Assembly: GCA_963576785.1 (NCBI GenBank)
Contig: OY756150.1
Location: forward strand, 1,054,001 to 1,118,000
From: Chlorophyllum brunneum
Taxonomy: Eukaryota; Basidiomycota; Agaricomycetes; Agaricales; Agaricaceae
Direction: 5' to 3'
Length of the DNA stretch: 64,000 nt
Each line of letters begins with the position of its first letter. The first letter of the stretch is position 1. The translations under genes and the position numbers were made by a program. The notes beneath the pieces were generated by a model. The model did no database searches, was not told where the DNA came from, and saw only the letters and a list, made by a program, of their open reading frames with translations. This document shows positions 37,501 to 48,855 of the stretch, in pieces.

Positions 37501-38397
37501 CCATTGATCCACCCGATCCCTTTAAAGAACACGATAGCATCCTTCGAATCCGTTTCAATGTTACGTTGAATAATAAGGGCTCGCATAAAGCGGTAGAACG
37601 CAAAGCAGAAGCACGACGCTTGAAAAAGAGTGAGAAGGGCGAGGGTAATGGAAGAGAAGAAAGTCCAGACAAAGCGATCGTTCCGCCCGGCGAAGTTGGC
37701 AACGATATGTTGCGGGCCCTGAACTATAAAAAAGGTGAGGGTTGGTGAGCTACTTCGAACAGATAGACGTACCGTAAGAGATCCCGGCAAAGGAAGCAAT
37801 GGTATTCATTGTAATGATAACAGGGATGAACGAGAGCAATAGCAGTCGGACGATGCGCCGAAGCCGGGATGGGACGACGGGCAGACATTCACCACGAACC
37901 CAGGCATAGAGGAATAACATATAGAAGAGAAGTTGTATGAAGGAAAGTGCGCCTTAGAGTACATGGCCATCAGCATAGGAGAGATACGTGAGGGGGGAAG
38001 GGAGAGGATAAATGGACTCACCTATTGATTGATCAATAGATTTAAAAACCAAAACATCAGACCGCGCGGCGGGAACTTCAAAGGACAGAACTTCAATAAG
38101 CGAAAGTAAAAAGGTAACCAATCCTTCGACGACCAAAAGGAGATGTCGCCTGCAACGACCAACGGATAAGTCGAACGCAGGTATACTGAGAGGAACGGAC
38201 ACTCACCGACCAGAACGCCAATTAGTGAAAATCAAAGAAACTGAAAAGATGAGTTCAAGCAGAACAGGTATTATAAGCAAAACATGGTGGATTTCATCCC
38301 CTGGCTGAGAATAAAAGCAACGAAGGATGGAAGCCAATGAGACACAGGAATCAGGACCACCATCGCCAAGAGGCGGCGGATTCGATGGTGGGGACAT
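34595..38397 (-). CDS. Multi-pass membrane protein with long disordered tail
   Basis: The protein has about 1,150 residues. Start ATG 38397 (MSPPSNPPPLGDGGPDSCVS). Several exons at 37314-38397 encode six or seven hydrophobic helices: VLLIIPVLLELIFSVSLIF, HLLLVVEGLVTFLLSLIEVL, GALSFIQLLFYMLFLYAWV, RLLLLSFIPVIITMNTIA, WTFFSSITLALLTLFQASCF, GIGWINGGIKFGAIETVIGF and RMLSRALLSIGVAKG. The last intron splices to a large exon of about 890 codons (34595 to about 37290) that is Ser/Pro/Arg-rich, with short conserved-looking islands such as LPGMTEFAQIKAKRMSQHSP and EFERKQWRQPRPTSVATSDL. I recognise the layout as a mushroom-specific uncharacterised membrane protein. The seven-helix count invites comparison with receptors but no receptor motif is seen. 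Confidence 0.78.
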
Positions 38398-39168
38398 TTA
38401 GCTTCGCTTCACGATAAATGTGGCCCGCTGGGGAGCATCGCAAACTTGTTGAGGAATACTGAATTCAAATCCTGTCGTGGGGTTCGAATACCGTGAGGAT
38501 TAGTGCGTTGCGTCGAACGACCTAGTCGATGATGGTGGTAATTGGTCTGGGCCTGGAGGAGGCAGGATGGGATAGAGAAAGAATGAACGAAATAAAAGAA
38601 CGGAAGCAGACTGGCTGCGGAACAAAAGATGCACGCCTAAGGTGTCTCTGGTAATAGGAAACCCGTTCCCCTCAGTTGAGAAGAGAAATGAAGGGTGGGG
38701 GGGGAAAAGAGAAAGAGACAGATGGGAGGGAGAGAGAAATCGAAGTGAGGACCCGCCAGCGGCGTGTAAGTGAGATGGAAGGGGTCGCGCTTGTACCCAC
38801 GGCGGGTTGCCAGCCTAGGTAGATAGCAGGGCGATCTGACATCAATTCCATTGTCAGGCGCAGATGTTGTGTATGGAATGTGGTTCCGTTGCCATCCTTG
38901 TCAAACGTGGAAACGCGGGCACCCCATGACAGAGGCGTCAGGCATCCCCGAACAGGCATGCCTAGAATTGCATCATCAGTCAACCGCTGATATGAGATGA
39001 ATCCTGTGTTGCGAATAGTTGCTGATCATCAGAAAAACGAACAGACCGAACAGACTTGGCGCAGCACGATCAGGGACAAGACGGGCCTCGCGATGTTATG
39101 TAATCGAGTTATTTCTGGACAAGATTTCGCACTTTTGTCAGTCACCTTCAGTTTTTACTGCTTTCGAC
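38398..39168. promoter_or_regulatory. Divergent promoter region (membrane protein / SOF1)
   Basis: The flanking genes are transcribed away from each other. The stretch holds no supported gene. A purine-rich block (GGGTGGGGGGGGAAAAGAGA type) lies at 38693-38720. Regulatory use is inferred from position only. Confidence 0.4.
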
Positions 39169-41172
39169 ATGGTTGTAAGTCACTTGCACATGGCGCAGAG
39201 AACGTTAAAAGTAATCCAAGGTACAGCGAATATCTGTCTTGCAACATGCTCCAGAACAACACCTGCCTACACGTCCGGGAGATCCAACGCCTCAGTCCCG
39301 AAATCTCAATCCCCTGATGCACCCATTTGCTCGGGCACGGGAACGCACGCGCGCACTCAATGCCGCAAAAATGGACAGAATATTTGCAAAACCCTTTATT
39401 GCAGCTTTAGAAGGGCATGTTGATGCGGTGGAAGCGATGGCGAAACAGCCGAATTCGATGGTGAATATAGCTAGTGGAAGCTGGGGCGGTGGTGCGTGCG
39501 CGTCAAACATTCATGCCATATGGCATTGACTGACTTGGACTTTTGACTTTTGCCACTGTTCTCTTTTGGTTGGGCGGCGACAAACAACAGACGTCATTGT
39601 GCACAACCTAACTACAAGACAGATAACAAAGAAAATCCCTCAGGCGCACAAAGGCAAAGTATCAGGGTTGTGCTATACCTCTGCAGAAACACTCTTAAGC
39701 TGTGGTGTCGACCGGACTGTAAAACTGTGGTCCGTAGGGAACGACAGTGGTGAAGGATCTTCGGTACGTAGTGACACAAACTTATTCGTCGCATTCTTCA
39801 TTTTAATCATGGATTTCTTTGTCCTCGGGCCCGTCAACTTCCTATATCATTGATATTATATTGTTGGACACTATCTGGACGTTCTTCCTGACTCTCCACT
39901 CCTGGATAGGCACAACCCCTGAGCGTGTTCCCCGGAAAAGCCGCAATCAAGTGAGCTTATACCTCATTTCATCCTCATTCGCTATGCTGAACCTAATCCC
40001 GTAGTGCGATTGACCATCATCGATCAGACGGTTTGTTCGCAACTGCCTCCAACATTGTGCAAATTTGGGACGAGACCAAGTACGCCTTCTTTATTCTCAT
40101 CACCAATTCGAAGTCATTATCCATCTAACTCACACCCATTTTTCCTCTGATAATCTATCTGCGATGTCGGAATTTTTTGCACCCACCTATCACTTACTAT
40201 TGCCAACCTTCCAAGAACATCGCCCGTCTCAAACCTCACCTTCCCAACTTCCACCGAAACCATCACCGCTCTCAAATTCAATCTCGCTGAATCCTCAGTT
40301 CTTGCATCATGTGGCTCCGACCGTACATTCACACTTTATGACATTCGCACATCCAAACCCGAACGTCGTGTTGTAATGCAATTTCGATCAACAGCGCTTT
40401 CATGGTCGCCTACTCTTCCGACTCTGCTTCTCTTGGCATCGGAGGATCATAATCTGTACACATTTGATATCAGGCATCTAGATCGCCCGACGCAAATATA
40501 CAAAGCTCATGTAAGCGCTGTTACGAGCTGCGAGTGGAGTCCTACTGGGATGGAATTTGTTAGCGGTGGCTGGGACAGGACGGTTAGGATTTGGCAGTTT
40601 AAGGATGGAAAAGGTGTACAGAGACCCGAAGTCTACCACACGAAGCGAATGCAGAGGTGCGTCAAAGGCTTGTCTCAATTCTTCGCCTTGTCTGACTACT
40701 GTGTATGTTGCAACTGATATCATATCAGAGTAACATCAACCTTGTTCTCTGGCGATGCGCGATTCGTGATATCAGGCTCAGATGAGGGCAACGTTCGAGT
40801 GTGGAAAGCCAAGGCATCTGAAAAACTTGGTGTTATAACTGCTAGGGAACGTGCTGCCATCGAGTATCGCAGCAAGCTTAAGGAGAGGTGGTCTATTGAT
40901 AGCGAAGTAGCGAGGATATCTCGGTGCGTTTGATTTCCGTCCATTTCATGTTCCCTTAGCGATTTCTCTACGAATATCGGAGCTGATACTGATGCTCGGT
41001 AATGAATAGATCACGCCATCTACCCAAAACGATCCGATCAACGGATAAACTTAATTATACGATGTCGGAAGCGAGGAGAGTCAAAGATGAGAGGAGGAGA
41101 AAACATACGAGAGCAGGAGAATCGAAGCCCAAGGCGGAGAAGAAAAAGGTTGTGGTCGCGGAGCAGACATGA
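39169..41172 (+). CDS. SOF1: SOF1/DCAF13 WD40 protein (U3 snoRNP, 18S rRNA maturation)
   Basis: The protein has about 455 residues over many exons. A two-codon first exon (ATG 39169) splices to RISVLQHAPEQHLPTRPGDP, then LHPFAR-like HPFARARERTRALNAAKMD and RIFAKPFIAALEGHVDAVE. WD blades follow: VIVHNLTTRQITKKIPQAHK, LLSCGVDRTVKLW, FPGKAAINAIDHHRSDGLFA, TASNIVQIWDETK, LASCGSDRTFTLYDIRTS, SEDHNLYTFDIRHLDRPTQI, YKAHVSAVTSCEWSPTGMEF, VSGGWDRTVRIW, YHTKRMQR, SGSDEGNVRVWKAKASEKLG, then RERAAIEYRSKLKERW and the basic tail SRHLPKTIRS...RRRKHTRAGE ending at 41172. The domain order and the RALNAAKMDRIFAKPF, VYHTKRMQR and ASEKLG motifs identify Sof1, an essential nucleolar protein of the U3 snoRNP/SSU processome. 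All exons keep frame, so the gene looks intact. Confidence 0.93.
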
Positions 41173-43625
41173 TTACTGGGCTCGAGTTCATACAGACATT
41201 TTGTCGACAGGACGCCCCCATTTTAGATCACGGTGTCGCCCAAAAGCGTCCCGTCGCGTTTCCTTTCCAACTGCACCTCTACCCCGTTATATATATATAC
41301 ATGGTACCGCCAGGGGAGGAGAGACCTACTCCATTATTGGTCCATTGAGCGACTGAGGTGAATCAGTGCCGAGTCCAATGTCAGTCGACTCTCGAGTGGA
41401 AGCATACTGAAAGGGCATCTCGGCGCTCGACACAACACATGCTATTACTCCTCAGTGCACAAGGCCGGCAGATTTGTCAGGGCGTACTCCCCTTATTTGG
41501 CTCCTATCCAGGAGTCCGTCAATACCACTGTCTTTTCCGAGTTCGAGCCCCATATCGCCGCGGTTGCCTTCCCGTACTCAATTCTGCGAACCGCCATCTG
41601 TGACCCGTGAAAGCCGATCGAGGTAGTCACGAAGGCTACTGGTACCAGATGATATTGATGATTTATCACTGGCACAGGTCCTGTGAGAAGTGGAGAGATC
41701 AGGGGAAAATAAGTAAGCCGGAAACCAAGTAAGAGGACGTGGGGACGCGCTATCAAACATGTTGGAGTAAACGGAATCCTGTGTTTCGAGTCGTAGGGCT
41801 CGTCAAACATAGATTATTAGCGGGTGAGGACGAGCTTCAGGCACATTGTCAATAAGAGGAGTTGGGCTTAAGTTTTGTGACCGAGTGCCCACAAAATATA
41901 CGACACATTTTTGTTTGGAATTGCAATTGCTTGCCAGGTAAGTGTTCCAGATGCTTCGCTCAGTCTCCAGCCCCGATGTTCAAGACGTCAGTCCTTCTCC
42001 ATTTTGTTGATCCTTTACCAAGTCGTATTAGGTCGAGCCATATGCCAGGCTACTCGGAGTATGGTTGTTGAATCTGAGGTGACAAAGTGTCCAGCATGAG
42101 AAAGGACTGTCAGTTTGGAGCATCTGCTTCATGTTGGGGGGACTGTATGTTGGGATTTCGGAATCAATCAAAAAATCCATAGTCTACATGCCCGTATACC
42201 TTGCTCTCTTACTCCCTAATAAACCGCGACACTGTAACCTCCGTATACTTGACTTAACTCCATACTCGCGAAATGGTCTCGTTGATTTTTATCGAGAGTC
42301 CATTAATAGCATCCTGAATGTTTGTTAGTTGCTGGCGCTGGTTGTGACATTGGTGCATGTTTGACCACGCCAACTGGCGACATTTGACCATGCGGGTAGG
42401 CACCAACTACCTATGGATTCTTTCCAAAGTCCTCGCATGCAAATCCATGACAGCGAAGTCCTGCCAATGAAAATCGGACATGTGTACCTACAAAATGATC
42501 CACATACGACACTTTGTTTGCCGGTGGTACGAAAAAAAAACTTTTTATTTCTTACTTGATCGAGTTCGTACATGTGGACATGGCTTGTTACGACTAGTAT
42601 TTGAGCGCTGAGGAGATTTTTGCAGTGCACGGGAGTAAAATTGGAGGAGGGGGTAGCTGACAGGTGTATGATGTGTTTCTGTTTCGCAACTTTCAAGAGG
42701 CAGATCGATGATCGGTGATCAACGGTTTCTTGGAGGTTGTCAGAAGTTGATTTTCGGCGTTGCCGGTGATTGGGAACTAAAGATAATTTAAGGTTGGGTG
42801 GTCTTGTGAGACGTGGGGACACAGTGTGGCTTCGTATGTGAGATGCAAGCAGTTGGGTGGGTCTGGGAGATGGCCGGCGCCGGCGGGCCTCCATTGAAGG
42901 TGAGAATTGGCATCAGAAGCTCGTATTACTTCCTCGTGGGAGGCGCATTTTCGAGTGAATAATTTGATCATTTGGTGAGTAAGGAGCAACGGCCATAAGG
43001 ACTCAAGAATTCATTTGTGTCGCCTCGCACCCGGATACAGTAAGTTTGGTCTAAGCCACCTGCCAGCGGTAAGCTCTACCAGAAAAAGCAGCCTCAAGGA
43101 TTTTCTCGAGACCCTCCCGCCGGCAAAGCTCCGAATGCCGATAAGAAAGCGGAGTGGTAAGTAATGGGCACAGAATGCGGCTGCCGCTACCGGCAATTGT
43201 CATAGCGTCATTGTCCTTTCAATGCAACTCCGGTCTTGTCTTCTGGCCAGGGTGTAAAGATGACAGGATGACGCCAGCCGAAAGATGGTGCACGCAGTCG
43301 CTACGCCACGAACCGAAGCGGAAGGCATGACGAGGCCATGGGAAGTGGCTAAAGCTCGGTGGAAGGGGATCAGAAAACAAATTACGACACGTCAATAGCC
43401 CTTGCTCATATTTGAACAAGAGATAAGCCAGCGCCTGGCATCTCCTCCTCCATCCCTATCCTACACCTGTACTCACTGTACATTTACCCCGCCTTTTCTC
43501 GTTGATTTGGACATCAACGGCTATCCACCGGTTACCACATCCGGTTGACATAGCATCTGATCAAGGTTTCTGGTTGTACTTTTCCTTCCTTCTGTGGTCA
43601 TTTGAGAGAAAACACACTCGGCACG
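41173..43625. other. Gene-poor 2.4 kb, no supported gene
   Basis: The longest frame (189 codons, minus, 42325-42894) is rich in Arg, Ser, His and Cys and looks like chance. Around 42527-42552 a run of 9 A close to a T-rich run can form a weak hairpin. The right end holds the IDP1 promoter region. I see no transposon ends. Confidence 0.45.
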
Positions 43626-45632
43626 ATGTGGGCGGCTCAGACTCGTAACTTGCGTGCCTTCTCACAGCTTTCTGTGGCTTCCAATGGCTTGCGTGCCTTC
43701 TCCTCTTCAACGAGGCGATGTAAGTACTTCGGTCTCCTTTCGATTCTTCATGTCCACCTGTCCCCGACTTCCCCACGTGAAAGGTGTTCCAACCAGCGGC
43801 CCGTAGTCTCTGCGCTTTCTTTCATCCTTTTGTGCAGCTCACACGCTAATCTTCATTACCTCGTTATTCCCTCTTTGTTGCAGATCGAGGCATGGTCAAT
43901 AAAATCGTCGTTCAAAACCCTGTAGTGGAGCTAGATGGTGATGAGATGACCAGGATCATCTGGAAGAAGATCCGTGAAGAGGTATGCTGCTTCCCACCAA
44001 CCTCTCTTCACGCCTCACACTGGCCTTGCCGCGTCCTTCGTCTAGCTCATCCTCCCATATCTTCAACTCGATATTAAGTACTACGATCTGGGGCTGGAGT
44101 ACCGAGACCAGGTCCGTGCTGCACTTTCTCCTCTGGCGCCTCTGCCAACGTCTCATTTACTGTGCATATATCAGACTAACGACCAAGTTACTACCGAGTC
44201 CGCTCACGCCATTCAGAAGTACAAAGTCGGTATCAAATGTGCGACCATCACGCCCGACGAGGCTCGTGTGGAAGAGTTCAAACTCAAGGAAATGTGGAAG
44301 AGCCCAAATGGCACTGTACGTTCCCTTTGCTTCTCACCACTTGGTGTCGTGACGCCGTGCTGACACCAAATATGCCGGTTAGATCCGTAATATCCTCGGA
44401 GGGACTGTCTTCCGTGAGCCCATCATCCTCAAGCGTATTCCCCGGCCCATTCCGGGATGGGTCAAGCCCATCGTCATTGGTCGTCATGCTTTCGGTGACC
44501 AGGTACACACGTCGTCCTCTTTCTTGGATTCAATTTACTGAATTCTTGGATCTTTCAGTACCGCTCGACGGATTACGTCGTTCCCGGACCTGGAAAACTC
44601 CAATTGGTGTACACACCCAAGGATGGTTCGACTCCCGTTTCCCTCAACGTGTATGACTTCAAAGCGCCTGGTGTTGCCATGAGCATGTACAACACTGACG
44701 AAGTACGTCATTGTCCATTCAGGGTTGTCGAGATTTTGTCGCTTAACTTAGGCTTGGTTTCTCTAGTCAATCACTGGCTTCGCACATTCTTCTTTCAAGA
44801 TGGCCATTGCCAAGAAGATGCCCTTGGTACGTCATCTGTCAATACATCAGGAATCTCTTGGCTCATGTATGCATCCAGTTCATGTCCACCAAGAATACCA
44901 TCATGAAAAAGTACGATGGTCGCTTCAAGGACATCTTCCAGGAAATCTACGAATCGTAAGTTCACCCCATCAGTGCATATACCGATTAACACCAGGACTT
45001 ATACTCTGTATAGTACTTACAAGTCTCAGTTCGATGCTCTTGGCATCTACTACGAACATCGTCTGATTGACGACATGGTTGCCCAGGCCATCAAATCTGC
45101 CGGCGGCTTCGTCTGGGCCTGCAAGAATTACGATGGTGACGTTCAATCCGACATTCTTGCTCAGGGCTTCGGTTCCCTCGGTATGATGACTTCCGAACTC
45201 TTGACACCCGACGGCCAAATCATCGAATCCGAAGCCGCACACGGAACTGTTACTAGGCATTACCGTGAATACCAGAAGGGCAACGAGACGTCGACGAACC
45301 CTGTTGCTTCCATCTTTGCATGGACAAGAGGATTGTTACACCGGGCCAAGCTCGATAAGAACGAGCCTCTGAAGCTGTTCTGCCAGGACTTGGAGAGCGC
45401 TTGTGTGGAGGTTATTGATGTGGAGGGTATGATGACCAAGGATCTTGCGATTGCGATCCATGGAAAGGACCTGAAGAGGGAACACTGGGTTATTACAGAC
45501 GTTTACATGGATGCCGTCAACGTGAGTGCCCCTTCATAGACTGATAAAGAAGCCACTGAACATATTTTGCTCTTTTTACAGGCCAAGTTACAGAAGAAGC
45601 TCGCTGCTCGCGGCATTGAGGCTAAGCTCTAA
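43626..45632 (+). CDS. IDP1: Mitochondrial NADP-dependent isocitrate dehydrogenase
   Basis: About ten exons give roughly 452 residues. Start ATG 43626 opens a mitochondrial-type presequence ([16 protein letters not shown]...RAFSSSTRR). The mature enzyme follows: [114 protein letters not shown], then the signature [20 protein letters not shown] and [20 protein letters not shown], ending [11 protein letters not shown] at 45632. It converts isocitrate plus NADP+ to 2-oxoglutarate, CO2 and NADPH in the mitochondrial matrix. Arg, Ser and Asn of the SPNGTIRN substrate loop and the Asp residues of the metal site are present. The NADP form is indicated by the overall IDP1-type homodimer sequence. All introns are short and the frame is intact throughout. 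Confidence 0.95.
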
Positions 45633-45933
45633 ATATGGGTGAAACCAAAGCAGATGCTGCACAACTATCAACTTATCAACCTACCGGAGACTTGCACATA
45701 TTACGCTACTTCTAGTAACCTCATTTACTGTCTCATTTGTTTATAAGGATGGACTACTTATCTTGTCATCTATCTCCCTTGTATATGGATAGTAGTTGTG
45801 TGTATATGTACATGAGGCGTGTATAACCCGGTCCACCACTACCTGGGGGCCCAATTTCCTTACGAGAACTCAAGGTTGTGAAATTTCTCAGCCATCGACA
45901 GAGTTGAAGGATCCCTGCGATAATTCACACCGA
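45633..45933. other. Convergent 3' flanks of IDP1 and the F-box gene
   Basis: This is about 300 bp between two converging genes. It is T-rich near 45740-45790. No gene is seen. Confidence 0.5.
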
Positions 45934-47424
45934 TTAATCCATGACAGAGAAGACTGAGATGGCACACCCGCACCTTCCGAAAAGGTCCGATTTTATCTCC
46001 TCGACGAAGGTTAGCTTCAAGCCAGTTTCTTCTGGCACCCTCTGTAAGCACTCCCGTGTCCCCGCTGACCATTGGACCGAAACATTCTTCAGTTCCAGAT
46101 AAAATTCATTGACATTCTTTCGAGCTGCCCTCGCCCGAATCATCTCCAATATCAAGTCACCACAGTCTGCAGGTACTTCAAGGCACCCATATCCTATTGG
46201 ATCAATGATCTCAAGTCGCCTCAGCTTGGGCAGGAATCTTGCATCCACGAGACACGTCAGCGTCTGGGATACAGTGGTTGGATAAGCGCAGCAGTTAATA
46301 GTCAGGGCCTCTATTTGGAGGTTTCTTGGGATGTATTTTAAGATGCAATCTTCTATTGGGTCGTTGTCCTCGCAGGACATTGCAAGATGAAATGTTGAGA
46401 GAGTAGGGGGAAGGTGATTGCAAAAAGCTTGTAGTGAGGATTGGCGGCCATGACCCGACCGTACCCTAAGATATAGTTTCTGGAGTGCAGGCAGATGAAG
46501 ATGTTCAAACATCCTTAATTCTGCTGGATCTGCTAAGATACCCCATCGAAATATCTTGAGGGCGTCACGAGTTGTATTGTCTACCCATGTCAGCGGTGAA
46601 GGTTGAGGCGTTCCGCGTTCAGGGTATGCATAAAACTCCACAACGTTGGTGCATAATGCAAGTAGGGTTAAACACGCATTCAACCCCACAGTCCCCAGTT
46701 TCAAGATGGTGATCGTTGACCAATTGGTTCCGACAGGGCGTAGATCGATGTGAGAAATATTAGAGAAAGAGAGCTCATGGAGGTGCGGAGAATTCGGGAA
46801 TGATGCTAGAGGAGGAGTGGTCGGATATCGAACATAGCAAATAAAGGAAAAAGACGTAAGCCGAGGAAGTTGGGAGGTATAGGAAAGCCATTTGGGAGAA
46901 GGTTCATATAAGTGTAAGCTTCTGATGCGATTCAGATTCTCCAGGATCATGCCATCAACGGAACGATGAATGAGGACATTGGGCTTCGGCCATTCATTGG
47001 CAACATTATAAATCCGGGGACGACCAGGAGCGAAGGAAGCCTGGATATCCAAATCCAAGGTCCCAGAGCAACGAAGATGGAGACGCAACAACTCCAAGCG
47101 TCCCTCCGTCACACGCCAGTCGTCAAAGTTGAGTAAAATAAATGTCCATAGTTGAGGACTCGAATAAACAATTTGTCTCCAGAGGGATGAAACTCCAGCA
47201 AGCGTGAGTTGGAAGTGGTTAGGATGGAAGCCATCGCGATTACGAGCGTTGGAAGTTGATCTACTCAATTGGCAGGCATGTTCAAATATGATGGCAAGAA
47301 TTTCTGGAGCTAATCCTTGCGTTGACGATTGTAGGACGTTGACCCCCTTCTGCGTGAGCACCTTCTGTCCAGGGGGAGGTAGCGAGCGCGATGAGCGTAA
47401 TTTCATGACTGTCGTGATAAGCAA
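45934..47424 (-). CDS. F-box/LRR-like protein, single exon
   Basis: One uninterrupted frame encodes 496 residues. After a short basic start, an F-box-like motif reads GLAPEILAIIFEHACQLS, then LTLAGVSSLWRQIVYSSPQL and W. The rest has irregular leucine-rich repeats (LNRIRSLHLYEPS, LPRLTSFSFICYV, SPHLHELSFSNISHI, LPALQKLYLRVRSG, LPKLRRLEIIDPIG). F-box proteins of this layout are one of the largest families in mushroom genomes and act as substrate receptors of SCF ubiquitin ligases through Skp1. The substrate is unknown. An N-terminal start about 6 codons later (MKLRSSRSLPPPG) is equally plausible. Confidence 0.82.
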   Translation of the reverse strand: MLITTVMKLRSSRSLPPPGQKVLTQKGVNVLQSSTQGLAPEILAIIFEHACQLSRSTSNARNRDGFHPNHFQLTLAGVSSLWRQIVYSSPQLWTFILLNFDDWRVTEGRLELLRLHLRCSGTLDLDIQASFAPGRPRIYNVANEWPKPNVLIHRSVDGMILENLNRIRSLHLYEPSPKWLSYTSQLPRLTSFSFICYVRYPTTPPLASFPNSPHLHELSFSNISHIDLRPVGTNWSTITILKLGTVGLNACLTLLALCTNVVEFYAYPERGTPQPSPLTWVDNTTRDALKIFRWGILADPAELRMFEHLHLPALQKLYLRVRSGHGRQSSLQAFCNHLPPTLSTFHLAMSCEDNDPIEDCILKYIPRNLQIEALTINCCAYPTTVSQTLTCLVDARFLPKLRRLEIIDPIGYGCLEVPADCGDLILEMIRARAARKNVNEFYLELKNVSVQWSAGTRECLQRVPEETGLKLTFVEEIKSDLFGRCGCAISVFSVMD

Positions 47425-47714
47425 CTGAGTGATAGGTGACTCAGTGACCGACCCCCCTTGATCTCAACTGGGAGAGTCGATGGAGACCCTCAAGCTTCCA
47501 AGGCCTCGGGTCACACGGCCCACGAGTGCGTGTTCAACACGATCAAGTCCCCTGGTCAGTGAATCAGATATATTGTGGCAATACTAGCAAAATCTGAGGC
47601 TGATACTTGCTAGTGGTTTCTATTTCGGCGGGTTGTCGTAGGATGCTCCCTTTGTCCGCCGCACTTCAAACCGTAAAAATAGGAGATCATGCATATATTG
47701 CGAACCACAGTTTT
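47425..47714. other. Spacer between F-box gene and TF2-NACHT 3' end
   Basis: About 290 bp with no coding signal. It serves as the 5' flank of the F-box gene and the 3' flank of TF2. Confidence 0.5.
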
Positions 47715-48855
47715 TTAGTATACATCGGAAATACAATAACTACGTGATCGCGTGGGAGTTCGAAGGAATTCTATCAGGTCCGGATGGTGGAACTCAAGGT
47801 TCTGAGATGCTGCATCTTCGGGCGCTGGGATTCGGAGGATGGGATGGAGGTACTGAAGACCCATGTATGCATCGTCTTCAGTAATGTTCAATACATCACA
47901 GATCGCTGGAAGGGTGCGATTTCCGGCATCAGGTAGCGATTCTCGAACACAAAGCACCGCTAAGATCCTCCTGGTTGTTTCGTAGATGACAGGTGGTATC
48001 CTCTCAAGGACTTTGAGACATAGGGAATCGAAAGCAGAGGGTGGAGGGGATCCTGTTACGTTCCTCAATCCATCCAAAAGTAAGACCAACTGGTCTAGTT
48101 GGCGAGGTGGTTCTGATATCCATGGATCACCGACATATCGGGCAGAAATTATGACGAAGGCGAGTGACCCTGATGCCGTCGCGAGAACCTTCAGAATTTG
48201 GTGATAGGATGGCCAGGGTGGATTGGAGCCGAGATGATACATCCGTCGGATGATGCTGAACTGACCCGGGAGATATACTTCTGCGTCCCGGAAGGATTGG
48301 TTGTTGTCAAGGAAAATGTCCTCCTTCACAAAGTGAATCAGGGAAGAGTCTGGTAGATGTTCGACCTCTTTACTAGAAATTGCCCAAAGAAGAGGGGCAG
48401 TGGGGTAGTGCTCGATAAAATTTGTTATGAGTCGAATTTCATCTACGGCCTGAGGGGGTAGGGCATCAATCACTATCAACCACGCAGCCGGTCCGAGTTC
48501 AACTTCACCGCATCCGAAAGGCTGCACAATGAGCAACTGAAATTGCTCAGATATTGATGCCCGCTCGAGCAGTCTAGGGTTTTGTACCATGACTCCCTCG
48601 ACGTAAGCCCGATACGACAGATTTTTCAAGCTCAGGTCGTAGCTGATGGCGGAGAAGACCTGGAGGCGAAGAGATTCATCCGCATTTCGAATGTATGCAG
48701 CTCCAGCAAGACGACCGGCCGCGGCAGCAGTACTTGCCAAGCCCTGCATGAGGGCGGAATTCCCAACCCCATCCAGTCCGCAGATCCAAAAAAGGTTCTC
48801 CTTCCGCCCTTCGTTCCAGAACCAATCCACTACTCTCTCGAAGGTGGCAAGACGA
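47715..48855 (-). other. NACHT-like module inside TF2 (pseudo-ATPase)
   Basis: This marks the part of the TF2 last exon that aligns with the NACHT gene at 52842-55625. The P-loop position (about 48753-48779) reads GLDGVGNSA, where the neighbour has GPAGVGKTA; the codon is AAT. The Walker B position (about 48457-48486) reads VIDALPP, where the neighbour has LLDGLDE. The helical post-NACHT part, ending near RTPTRSRSYCISDVY, is retained. Confidence 0.8.

Noticed and set aside
42325..42894. Minus-strand 189-codon frame
   Set aside because: No domain, odd composition and no splice-supported extension; judged a chance frame.
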